A stretch of 7,608 nt of DNA from an uncultured Alphaproteobacteria bacterium (GTDB lineage Bacteria; Pseudomonadota; Alphaproteobacteria; Caulobacterales; Caulobacteraceae): NCBI GenBank assembly GCA_903928755.1, contig CAIYSH010000070.1, positions 1-7,608 of the forward strand. Reading direction: 5' to 3'. The position numbers and the translations under genes were made by a program. This document shows, one piece after another, positions 1 through 6,200 of this stretch. The notes beneath the pieces were generated by a model, which searched no databases, was not told the origin of the DNA, and was given only the letters and a program-made list of their open reading frames with translations. Positions within the stretch are counted from its first letter, which is position 1; each line of letters starts with the position of its first letter.

Positions 1-870
1 ATGGACGGTGAGCCCGGCCGGCTGGAGGGTGAGCTCGCGGCCCAGTCCATGATGGGCGGCCGACGCCTTGTGCGCCTGAAGCTGACTACAGAGAAAGTCG
101 CCCCAGACAAGCTGGCCGCAGAAGCTGTCGCCCGCCATGCGGCCGGCGAGCTCAATCCCGAGGCCTTTTTCCTCATCGAGGCCGGGGCCCTGGGCAAGGA
201 CTCCAGCCTTCGGAAGGTTTGTGAAAAGTCTCCGGCCTGTGCAGTTATCCCCTGTTACGAGGATGAACCGGGTGACATTGCCCGGCTGGTCCGTGACAGC
301 CTGACCCAGGACGGGGTGGGCCTGACAGCAGATGCCCTGGCCCTGTTTGTCGCCCGCATGCCCAAGGAGCGGGGGGTCGCGCGCCAGGAAATCGAGCGCC
401 TGGCCCTGTTTCTGGGCCCGAAATCCGGCATGACGGCGACCCCGAAAGATCTTGAGACCTTCCTGGGGGTCGAACCGGAAGCCTCGCTCTCCGATGCCGC
501 GGCAGACGCTTTTGGCGGTCGACTGGCCCAGGCGCAGCAGGGACTGAGACGGGCAGCCCAGGAAGGCGAGGCCGGGCCGGCGGCCGTCCGTGCCCTCGGG
601 GCCTATCTGGGGCGACTGCGTCGCACCCTCACCCTGGCAAAGAGCGGTGCCGGCCTGCAGGAGGCGGCGAAGGCCTCGGGTGTATTCTGGAAGAGTGAGC
701 GGGAGTTCCTGCGACAGGCCAGGTCCTGGACCCTGGCAGAGCTGGACCGTATCCAGCCTGATGTCCTGGCGGCGGACCGGGCCTGCAAGACCACCGGGTC
801 CCCGGATCATCTGATTGCCGAGCGGCTGGCCCTGCAGATCGCGGGCCGTGCCCGGAAACTCGGGCTCTGA
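1..870 (+). CDS. holA: DNA polymerase III delta subunit (HolA), 5'-truncated by the window edge
   Basis: HolA is the delta subunit of the clamp loader. It opens the beta sliding clamp so that DnaX/HolB can load it at primed sites during replication. The visible 289 residues match the family from the middle of the first AAA+-like domain onward. An early stretch, LEGELAAQSMMGGRRLVRLK, fits the region where the 'helices plus erRLv' segment follows the P-loop-like strand. The C-terminal half, from about residue 155, is the Ala/Arg/Leu-rich helical collar domain, ending in RLALQIAGRARKLGL. Family members are usually about 330-350 residues, so roughly 50 N-terminal residues probably lie left of the window. 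The ATG at position 1 is therefore likely an internal Met, not the true start. The stop is TGA at 868-870. In many Alphaproteobacteria holA follows leuS and lptE; those genes would lie outside this window, so I cannot check. It converges on the histidine kinase gene 67 bp downstream. The family call is firm; the start is unknown. Confidence 0.9.
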   Translation: MDGEPGRLEGELAAQSMMGGRRLVRLKLTTEKVAPDKLAAEAVARHAAGELNPEAFFLIEAGALGKDSSLRKVCEKSPACAVIPCYEDEPGDIARLVRDSLTQDGVGLTADALALFVARMPKERGVARQEIERLALFLGPKSGMTATPKDLETFLGVEPEASLSDAAADAFGGRLAQAQQGLRRAAQEGEAGPAAVRALGAYLGRLRRTLTLAKSGAGLQEAAKASGVFWKSEREFLRQARSWTLAELDRIQPDVLAADRACKTTGSPDHLIAERLALQIAGRARKLGL

Positions 871-886
871 GCCAGGACATCCTGGC
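871..886. terminator. Small hairpin after holA, possible weak terminator
   Basis: A perfect 6-bp inverted repeat, GCCAGG (871-876) and CCTGGC (881-886), with a 4-base ACAT loop, begins right after the holA stop codon. It lies in the convergent gap between holA and the histidine kinase gene, where a bidirectional terminator would be expected. There is no T-run on either side, so it does not look like a classical intrinsic terminator. Short GC-rich repeats also arise easily by chance in this sequence. Confidence 0.25.
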
Positions 887-937
887 CATCGTCGATACTC
901 CTGCCCCTTGACGGGGTCTGCCCGCCACGGCCCAGGT

Positions 938-3073
938 CTAGGCCAGGGCGTTGATCTTGCCGGCATCCCGATCCCGGCCCTCTGACCACTTTGCCAGGGT
1001 GTGCAGCAAGTCAGACGGGCTTATCGGCTTTCCGATATGGTCATCCATACCGGCTTCCAGGCACTTTTCGATCTGTTCAGGCAGGACATTGGCCGTCATG
1101 GCGATGACTGGCGTTGTCTGCGCCGCCGGTGTGTCTGTGGCCCGGAAGGCCCGGGTCGCACTGAGCCCGTCCAGTATGGGCATATGCACATCCATCAAGA
1201 CCATGTCGAACCTGCGAGCGGCCAGGGCCTCAAGGGCCGCCTGCCCATTCTCGGCCGTTTCGATTTCGACCTCGAAGCCGTGCAGCAGGGTCTGGACCAG
1301 CTCCCGGTTCACGGCGACATCTTCCACAAGCAGCAGGCGCAGCGGGTGCTCAGGCCCCTGCGGTGCCGGGGGTTCGGGCACCACCTCCAGACAGTCGGTC
1401 CAGGGCAGGGTCACTTCGAACCAGAAAGTGGATCCCTTTCCCGGTTCGCTGAAGGCCCCGATCTCTCCCCCCATGAGGTCTATGGTCCTGCGACAGATGG
1501 CCAGTCCCAGACCTGTCCCGCCGTATTCCCGGCTGACGGAAGCATCAGCCTGGGTAAACCGGTCGAAAAGGGTTTCAATCTGATGGGGTGAAATCCCTAT
1601 GCCCGTGTCCGCGACCTCGATCCTCAACCGGTCGTGAAGGTCATCTGAAGAGGATTGCTGAACCCGCACCGTCACGCCACCGGCGTGGGTGAACTTCAGG
1701 GCATTGGAGACCAGATTGAGCAGGACCTGACGGATCTTGCTGTCGTCGCCCACCAGGGGCCGGATCGTCCCCTGGGTTTCCAGGCTGGTCCAGATGTCCC
1801 TGGATTCGGCCTGACCGGCCAGAAGGTCCAGCACGGCGCGGGGCGGAGCGGCCGGGTCGAAGGCATGGGTCTCAAGCTCGACCCCGCCCGCCTCGAGTTT
1901 CGAGAAATCCAGAATCCCGGAGACCAGCTCAAGCAGGGTCACACTGGCTGAATGGACCAGACCGACATAGCGACGGTCATCCTGGGTAAGGCGGTCAGAG
2001 CGCCTGAGGATTTCGGAGAAGCCGACAATGGCGTTCAGGGGTGTCCGAAGCTCATGGGTCATGTTGGCCAGGAAGTCAGACTTGGCGGCTGCGGCATCCT
2101 CTGCCCGTCGCCGGGCTTCCACCAACTGGGTCTCAAGCGTCTTGCGGCCTTCGATCGGGCGCGACACCGTCAGGACCTTGCTTGGACCCCCGAGTTCATC
2201 TGGCGGCACCAGGCTGAAACTGGTTTCCATCCAGATATACTGGCCGTCATGGTGACGGATCCGGTACTGGTGGGTCATCTCGCCGCCGGTCCTGACGAAT
2301 TTCGCGATCTCGCCAGGGAGCCATTTGCTGTCTTCCGGGTGAAGGCTCTCGTGCTGGGCTTTGAGGAACCACTCATCCGGCGTATAGCCGAGGACCTTTC
2401 CGAGGGACGGGGAAACATAGAGTTTCTGTCCCGTGGTTTCGGTCATCGAAATCACATCCGTCAGATTGTCGGCCAGAACCCGGTACTTGCCCTGGGACGC
2501 TGCCAGTTGTTCCTGCGCCTCGTCGAACTTCCGCCGCGCGGCCACGGCCCGGAAAACGCCATCCATGGAAAAAGCCAGGGCCAGGCCCAGAAAACCGACC
2601 AACGGGGGCCGGCTCAGGCTCAGGGGGTTGGGTCCAAGGGCGACAAAAACCAGCATGGCCAGACCTGGCAATGCGCCCCCGACCACAAAGCCGAGTGGAG
2701 ATTGATAGGCGTTGGTCTGGGTAAAGAAGATCACGGACAGCCAGAGTATGACTGCGACGGTCGCGCCTTCAGGCGTGCCGCTGACCCACAGCAAGCCCCC
2801 AATGGTGAACCAGACGGCGCAGCCAGTGATCAGACTGGCCAGGTAGGCCGCGCGCATGGCCCGGGTCCCGGTTTCGCCGCGACCCTGCCTGTAGCTGACC
2901 ACCCAGGAAAAGCTTTCCTGGACGAAGGTCGCACAAAGCCAGATCGCGCCGGTCATGACCGGAACCATCTGTATGGCCAGGCCGGCAACAAGAACACCCA
3001 GCACAAGGCGGATCTTCTGGCTGTCAAACGACTTTGCTGCCAGCTCGTCTATGCCGTCATCGAGATAGTTCAA
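938..3073 (-). CDS. Membrane-bound hybrid sensor histidine kinase (PAS-HisKA-HATPase-REC)
   Basis: This is a 711-residue hybrid sensor kinase, expected in the inner membrane. Residues 21-175 hold about five or six hydrophobic segments (near 21-50, 76-98, 103-118, 125-147 and 157-172). A PAS fold spans about 195-305 (KYRVLADNLTDVI, LGYTPDEW, HPEDS, HHDGQYIWMETS), with a short linking helix at about 310-330. HisKA contains MTHELRTPLNAI with phospho-acceptor His340; the HE..T arrangement also allows phosphatase activity. The HATPase domain shows the N box (Asn453, Asn457), G1 DTGIGIS (489-495), F box FDRF (503-506) and G2 GGTGLGLAI (518-526). A C-terminal receiver carries acidic Glu584/Asp585, phospho-acceptor Asp628 (LMDVHMP), Thr660 and Lys682. 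All key residues are present. No HPt domain or separate response regulator lies nearby, so the output must pass through an HPt protein elsewhere. The start is TTG at 3071-3073; an in-frame stop sits 30 bases upstream and no better start lies between. It follows ftsK on the same strand. The signal and regulon cannot be told from the sequence. Confidence 0.95.
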   Translation of the reverse strand: MNYLDDGIDELAAKSFDSQKIRLVLGVLVAGLAIQMVPVMTGAIWLCATFVQESFSWVVSYRQGRGETGTRAMRAAYLASLITGCAVWFTIGGLLWVSGTPEGATVAVILWLSVIFFTQTNAYQSPLGFVVGGALPGLAMLVFVALGPNPLSLSRPPLVGFLGLALAFSMDGVFRAVAARRKFDEAQEQLAASQGKYRVLADNLTDVISMTETTGQKLYVSPSLGKVLGYTPDEWFLKAQHESLHPEDSKWLPGEIAKFVRTGGEMTHQYRIRHHDGQYIWMETSFSLVPPDELGGPSKVLTVSRPIEGRKTLETQLVEARRRAEDAAAAKSDFLANMTHELRTPLNAIVGFSEILRRSDRLTQDDRRYVGLVHSASVTLLELVSGILDFSKLEAGGVELETHAFDPAAPPRAVLDLLAGQAESRDIWTSLETQGTIRPLVGDDSKIRQVLLNLVSNALKFTHAGGVTVRVQQSSSDDLHDRLRIEVADTGIGISPHQIETLFDRFTQADASVSREYGGTGLGLAICRRTIDLMGGEIGAFSEPGKGSTFWFEVTLPWTDCLEVVPEPPAPQGPEHPLRLLLVEDVAVNRELVQTLLHGFEVEIETAENGQAALEALAARRFDMVLMDVHMPILDGLSATRAFRATDTPAAQTTPVIAMTANVLPEQIEKCLEAGMDDHIGKPISPSDLLHTLAKWSEGRDRDAGKINALA

Positions 3074-3082
3074 CAGGGGTCT

Positions 3083-3089
3083 ACCTCCC
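3083..3089 (-). promoter_or_regulatory. Strong Shine-Dalgarno that decides the TTG start of the histidine kinase
   Basis: On the - strand the sequence GGGAGGT lies nine bases upstream of the TTG at 3073-3071. This is the best ribosome binding site match in the gap between ftsK and the kinase, and it supports initiation at TTG over an internal Met codon. Starting at the next Met (residue 36) would remove the beginning of the first hydrophobic segment. Confidence 0.7.
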
Positions 3090-3143
3090 GCATTACAACC
3101 TCAGGCTAGGTCAAATGCGTTTCCACCCCGTTACTGGTCCCCA

Positions 3144-5519
3144 TCACCCGGGTGGCGGGATCACATCGCGCTTTCCGGCGTGATTGGCCGGGCTGACAAC
3201 GCCCTCATTCTCCATCCGCTCAATAAGCGAGGCGGCCCTGTTGTAACCGATCTGCAGCCGACGCTGGACATAGGAGGTTGACGCCTTGCGATCGCGCAGG
3301 ACTACGGCCACGGCCCGGTCATAGAGATCATCGCCCGATCCACCTTCCTCGCCAAAGGCCCCGCTGCCCTCCTCGCCCTCGTCATCGCCGCCGGCGGTGA
3401 TTTCCTCGAGATACTGGGGCTGGCCCTGATCCCGCAGGAATTTCGCGACGGCTTCCACCTCCTGGTCGGAGACAAACGGGCCGTGCAGTCGGGTGATCCG
3501 TCCGCCGCCGGCCATGTAGAGCATGTCGCCCTGACCCAGCAGCTGTTCTCCACCCTGTTCTCCGAGAATGGTCCGGCTGTCGATCTTGGAGGTGACCTGG
3601 AAGGAGATCCGGGTCGGGAAATTGGCCTTGATCGTCCCGGTGATGACGTCCACTGACGGGCGCTGGGTGGCCATGACCAGGTGGATGCCGGCAGCGCGGG
3701 CCATCTGGGCCAGACGCTGGACGGCCCCTTCCACATCCTTGCCTGCCACCATCATGAGGTCGGCGACCTCATCGATGACAACGACCAGGTATGGCATGGG
3801 CTTCGGATCGATCCGTTCGCTCTCGTAGATCGGCCGCCCGCCGTCGTCGAAGCCGGTCTGAACCGTCCGCTCGAAGTATTCACCCTTGGCCGCCGCTTCC
3901 CTGGCCCGCTCGTTATAGGAGGCAACATTGCGGACGCCGATCTTGGACATCATCCGGTAGCGGTCTTCCATTTCCCGCACCGTCCACTTCAGCGCGACAA
4001 TGGCCTTCTTGGGGTCGGTCACCACCGGGGTCAGCAGGTGCGGGATCCCGTCATAGACGCTGAGCTCCAGCATCTTGGGATCGATCATGATGAACCGGCA
4101 CTGCTCCGGTGACAGGCGATAGAGGATGGACAGGATCATGGCATTGACCCCGACGGATTTCCCGGAGCCCGTCGTCCCTGCGATCAGCAGGTGGGGCATT
4201 TTCGACAGGTCGGCGATATAGGGCTCGCCGCCGATGTTTTCTCCCAGCGCCATGGGCAGGGCCTGGCTGGACTTTTCGTATTCGGCACTGGCCAGCAGAT
4301 CCCGGAGATAGACGGTTTCGCGCCGGGCATTGGGCAGCTCTATGCCGATGGCATTGCGTCCGGCAACAACCGCAACACGGCAGGCTGCAACACTCATCGA
4401 CCGCGCAATGTCATCGGCCAGGGCCACAACCCGGGCAGACTTCACCCCGGCCGCAGGCACCAGTTCATAGAGGGTGACGACGGGGCCGGGGCGGATCTGG
4501 TCGATCTGACCCCGCACACCAAACTCGGCCAGCACGCTCTCCAGCAACTGGGCGTTCTGGCGCAGGGCACCTTCGTCAAACTGGGCCGCGCGGGGCTTGG
4601 GTTTGGCCAGCATGGCGAGTTCCGGAAGGGCAAACCCCCCGGGCCGAACAAAGTCGAAGGCCCCCTGGGCCTCCCTCTGTTCGCGACCGGAGTCCCTGAG
4701 GGGGGCCTTGGGGCCCTTGATGGCCACAGGAATGACATCGCGGTCGACCGCTGTCCCCAGCAGGGGTGGAGGATCGTCATTCCCATGCGCGGTATCGACT
4801 TCCCTGACGGGCGCCACAGTCTTGCGGACCGGGGGGGTGCGTTTCGGTGGCAGGGGCGGCTGGACCTCATCTGCAAGGGATTTCGGCCTGGGCCGCAGAC
4901 CTTCGGCCAGACTTTCACCCAGGGCGAACATGTCGCCCCGCTTGACACCAAAGGCATATCCAATCGCCCAGACAGCAACCCCGCCATACAGCACGGCCGC
5001 AAAAACCCTGGCATAGGGCAGGTGGGCATAGGCCAGGAGGCTGGAGGTGGTGCCGAGCAGGCCATCGCCCCAGAATCCTCCAAGGCCCCTCGCCAGAGGC
5101 CAGGCCGATGGCGCCGAAGGGGCTGACAGCAGGGCTGCAAGGGCAATCAGGCCCACGGCCCCGAAGAGCGCCCGGATCCTGACCAGCCTCCGGGTTTCAT
5201 CGGGCCTGGCGGATACGGCCCTGTAAAGTCCGAGAAGGATCATCAGCAGGGCCGCGACCCCTGCAGAAAGGCCTATGGACTGGATCCAGATGTCTGCCAG
5301 GGTCGCCCCGGGAACCCCCATGGCATTGCCCACCTGGTCTGGTGAGACGGCATTCAGACTGGGATCGGCCACATTGTAGGTCGCCAGGGCCATGGCCAGA
5401 AAAAGGCCACTGACGGCAACCATGCCGCCACGCAACCGGGCTGTGGTCGGATGTCTCCAGGCCAGACTGGCGATGTGGAGCATCAGATCCAGTCCTGTCT
5501 TCCGCGCCGCTCGCGCCAT
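3144..5519 (-). CDS. ftsK: DNA translocase FtsK (SpoIIIE/FtsK family)
   Basis: FtsK anchors at the division septum and pumps chromosomal DNA so that the terminus regions are cleared and dimers can be resolved by XerCD. The 791-residue product is full length for the alphaproteobacterial type, which is much shorter than the E. coli protein because the linker is short. Residues 31-50, 82-99, 115-132 and about 165-191 give four membrane segments. A Pro/charged linker runs from about 193 to 310. The RecA-like motor follows, with Walker A GTTGSGKS (448-455), Walker B LVVVIDE (578-584) and the family signature MATQRPSVDVITG (616-628). An acidic Gly/Glu-rich tether (708-730) leads to the gamma winged-helix domain (731-791), which reads orientation signals in DNA (RRLQIGYNRAASLIERME). 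The ATG at 5519-5517 is preceded by GGAGGG (5535-5530) ten bases upstream. All catalytic motifs are intact. Its leader carries a CtrA-like box and a palindrome. The hybrid kinase gene lies 70 bp downstream on the same strand. Confidence 0.98.
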   Translation of the reverse strand: MARAARKTGLDLMLHIASLAWRHPTTARLRGGMVAVSGLFLAMALATYNVADPSLNAVSPDQVGNAMGVPGATLADIWIQSIGLSAGVAALLMILLGLYRAVSARPDETRRLVRIRALFGAVGLIALAALLSAPSAPSAWPLARGLGGFWGDGLLGTTSSLLAYAHLPYARVFAAVLYGGVAVWAIGYAFGVKRGDMFALGESLAEGLRPRPKSLADEVQPPLPPKRTPPVRKTVAPVREVDTAHGNDDPPPLLGTAVDRDVIPVAIKGPKAPLRDSGREQREAQGAFDFVRPGGFALPELAMLAKPKPRAAQFDEGALRQNAQLLESVLAEFGVRGQIDQIRPGPVVTLYELVPAAGVKSARVVALADDIARSMSVAACRVAVVAGRNAIGIELPNARRETVYLRDLLASAEYEKSSQALPMALGENIGGEPYIADLSKMPHLLIAGTTGSGKSVGVNAMILSILYRLSPEQCRFIMIDPKMLELSVYDGIPHLLTPVVTDPKKAIVALKWTVREMEDRYRMMSKIGVRNVASYNERAREAAAKGEYFERTVQTGFDDGGRPIYESERIDPKPMPYLVVVIDEVADLMMVAGKDVEGAVQRLAQMARAAGIHLVMATQRPSVDVITGTIKANFPTRISFQVTSKIDSRTILGEQGGEQLLGQGDMLYMAGGGRITRLHGPFVSDQEVEAVAKFLRDQGQPQYLEEITAGGDDEGEEGSGAFGEEGGSGDDLYDRAVAVVLRDRKASTSYVQRRLQIGYNRAASLIERMENEGVVSPANHAGKRDVIPPPG

Positions 5520-5533
5520 GCCCCAAATACCCT

Positions 5534-5546
5534 CCGAACCGTTCGG
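5534..5546. promoter_or_regulatory. 13-bp palindrome in the ftsK leader, possible operator
   Basis: CCGAAC-C-GTTCGG is a perfect inverted repeat with a one-base centre. It lies between the -10-like element and the ribosome binding site of ftsK and overlaps that site by two bases, so a bound protein or an RNA hairpin could affect ftsK expression. It does not fit the alphaproteobacterial LexA box (GTTC-N7-GTTC). No regulator can be named. Confidence 0.3.
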
Positions 5547-5568
5547 CCCAAGTCTAGGCTCCAGAGGG

Positions 5569-5583
5569 TTAAAGGGCGTTTAC
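5569..5583 (-). promoter_or_regulatory. CtrA-like box upstream of ftsK
   Basis: The - strand reads GTAA-N7-TTAACC (the + strand reads TTAA-N7-TTAC), matching seven of the eight defined bases of the CtrA consensus TTAA-N7-TTAA, in a GC-rich background where TTAA is rare. The box lies 50-64 bp upstream of the ftsK start codon. A -10-like CCTAGAC on the same strand starts 10 bases beyond it, placing the box over the -35 region as at CtrA-activated promoters. Control of ftsK by the cell-cycle regulator CtrA is an inference from position and motif only. Confidence 0.35.
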
Positions 5584-5721
5584 CGTGATCCCTTCCCTTG
5601 CGTCCCCGCCCCCGGCGGGTGGCGTGGTCGACCAGACCTTCCCTTCTGTTCAGGTCATGCCGGGCCCATTCCCGTCAGCCGCCTTCGTCTTACGGGACAA
5701 AAAGGGCTCTAATTCAACAAG

Positions 5722-5775
5722 CTAGAGCATGTTGTCATCCGAAAACCGGTTCCCACTTTTCGGAACATGCTCTAG
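5722..5775. repeat. 54-bp interrupted palindrome, dispersed-repeat type
   Basis: A perfect 12-bp outer stem, CTAGAGCATGTT (5722-5733) with AACATGCTCTAG (5764-5775), encloses a perfect 7-bp inner stem, CCGAAAA (5739-5745) with TTTTCGG (5757-5763). The only irregularity is a 5-base GTCAT bulge on the left arm (5734-5738); the loop is 11 bases. The layout (AGAGCATG outer arm, CCGAAAA/TTTTCGG inner arm, GCGGTT-like loop) resembles a palindromic intergenic repeat that I recall as common in rhizobial and caulobacterial genomes. As RNA it would form a strong hairpin ending 10 bases before the proposed start of the downstream gene. It could be a mobile palindromic unit, a transcription stop, or a leader structure. 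Confidence 0.85.
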
Positions 5776-5785
5776 AGATCACAGC

Positions 5786-6160
5786 ATGTGGAGCATGCCG
5801 CGAAGCCTTTTGAAGATTGTCGCCGGGGTCCTTGCGGCGTGTGCCCTGACGGGCCTTGTCCTGGGATTCCAGGGGGCACCGCGAAAGGGCCGCCTGCCGG
5901 GCGAATCCGTCAAGGGCGAGAGCGCCGAGGCCCTGAACGCAACCGATGTGACGCCCTTTGTGGAGGACGCCCCGCCCCCACCTCCTGAGGAGAAGGCACC
6001 CGAGGAGGTCAAGAAGGACGAGGTGGACCCTGCCGAGGGCTTGCCTCCGGATGCCACGGCGGTTCAGCCGACAGCACCGGTCAAGCCTGCCGTCGAGGAC
6101 AAGGTTGGCGAGATCCTGGAGGGCGCGACACCTCCGCCCCAGGATGATCCGCCCCATTAG
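5786..6160 (+). CDS. Small Pro/Glu-rich membrane-anchored or lipoprotein-like protein, function unknown
   Basis: I do not recognise this 124-residue protein. Its N-terminus (MWSMPRSLLK) is basic and leads into one hydrophobic stretch at 8-28. The rest is low-complexity: a charged segment at 31-58, a proline run with Glu/Lys-rich sequence (APPPPPEEKAPEEVKKDEVD, 62-81), Pro/Val-rich sequence to about 103, a short helix-like VEDKVGEILEG, and a final PPPQDDPPH. The simplest reading is a single-pass protein with a disordered periplasmic tail. However, LAAC (16-19) fits a lipobox, so it could be a lipoprotein acylated at Cys19, although the hydrophobic stretch continues beyond the Cys. I chose the ATG at 5786, preceded by a weak AGAGA (5774-5778) seven bases away; the in-frame ATG at 5729 lies inside the palindrome and would add an unlikely 19-residue leader. 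Met4 (5795) is another option. It diverges from ftsK and converges on the rsm22 gene. A link to division is only suggested by position. Confidence 0.7.
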   Translation: MWSMPRSLLKIVAGVLAACALTGLVLGFQGAPRKGRLPGESVKGESAEALNATDVTPFVEDAPPPPPEEKAPEEVKKDEVDPAEGLPPDATAVQPTAPVKPAVEDKVGEILEGATPPPQDDPPH

Positions 6161-6171
6161 GGCCCAGGATG

Positions 6172-6194
6172 AACTGATGACGGTCGGGTCAGTT
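6172..6194. terminator. Weak hairpin in the convergent gap between the small protein and rsm22
   Basis: AACTGA (6172-6177) and TCAGTT (6189-6194) form a perfect 6-bp inverted repeat around an 11-base loop, within the 40-bp gap between two converging genes. The position suits a shared terminator, but the stem is weak and no T-run follows, so this is only a candidate. Confidence 0.2.
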
Positions 6195-6200
6195 GTGCCT

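Larger units (their letters stand above)
5520..5785. other. Divergent intergenic region between ftsK and the small membrane protein gene
   Basis: These 266 bases separate the diverging ftsK and small-protein genes and should hold both promoters. From the ftsK side they contain the ftsK ribosome binding site (5530-5535), a 13-bp palindrome (5534-5546), a -10-like CCTAGAC on the - strand (5558-5552), a CtrA-like box (5569-5583), a GC hairpin CCCGCC/GGCGGG (5605-5619), the perfect 10-bp palindrome TGGTCGACCA (5625-5634), a weaker TCCCGT/ACGGGA pair (5670-5675, 5692-5697) and the 54-bp interrupted palindrome (5722-5775). I see no convincing coding region, tRNA, or CcrM site (GANTC) in it. Confidence 0.6.

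Noticed and set aside
1..3. ATG at position 1 as the true start of holA
   Set aside because: The protein would lack the first part of the N-terminal AAA+-like domain found in all HolA proteins, so the gene most likely begins outside the window.
246..254. TTATCCCCT resembling a DnaA box inside holA
   Set aside because: It misses conserved bases of TTATNCACA, is single, and lies in coding sequence.
1952..3109. Long + strand open frame (385 codons) opposite the histidine kinase
   Set aside because: It is antisense to a gene with complete PAS, HisKA, HATPase and REC motifs; its own translation has no recognisable domain and reflects high-GC codon bias.
3090..3114. Promoter-like TTGACC...TAATGC on the - strand before the histidine kinase
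   Set aside because: Transcription from it would begin at or beyond the Shine-Dalgarno at 3083-3089 and remove it from the mRNA, and the spacer is only 13 bases.
3145..3154. CACCCGGGTG palindrome at the ftsK stop codon
   Set aside because: It encodes the last Pro-Pro-Gly and stop; no T-run follows and a 10-bp GC palindrome is unremarkable here.
4191..5126. Long + strand open frame (311 codons) opposite ftsK
   Set aside because: Antisense shadow of the well-conserved FtsK coding sequence, with no domain of its own.
5590..5597. GGGAAGGG on the - strand, matching the E. coli KOPS motif for FtsK
   Set aside because: Two further matches, at 1403-1410 and 4254-4261, point the other way, and about one match is expected by chance in a window of this length, so no orientation bias is shown.
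5721..5728. GCTAGAGC on the + strand, close to the Caulobacter -10 consensus GCTANAWC
   Set aside because: No -35-like sequence lies at a suitable distance, and the bases are part of the palindrome arm, which explains them already.
5729..5785. Upstream in-frame ATG at 5729 as start of the small protein
   Set aside because: It lies inside the left arm of the 54-bp palindrome, has no ribosome binding site, and would put a polar 19-residue leader before an otherwise normal signal-like N-terminus.
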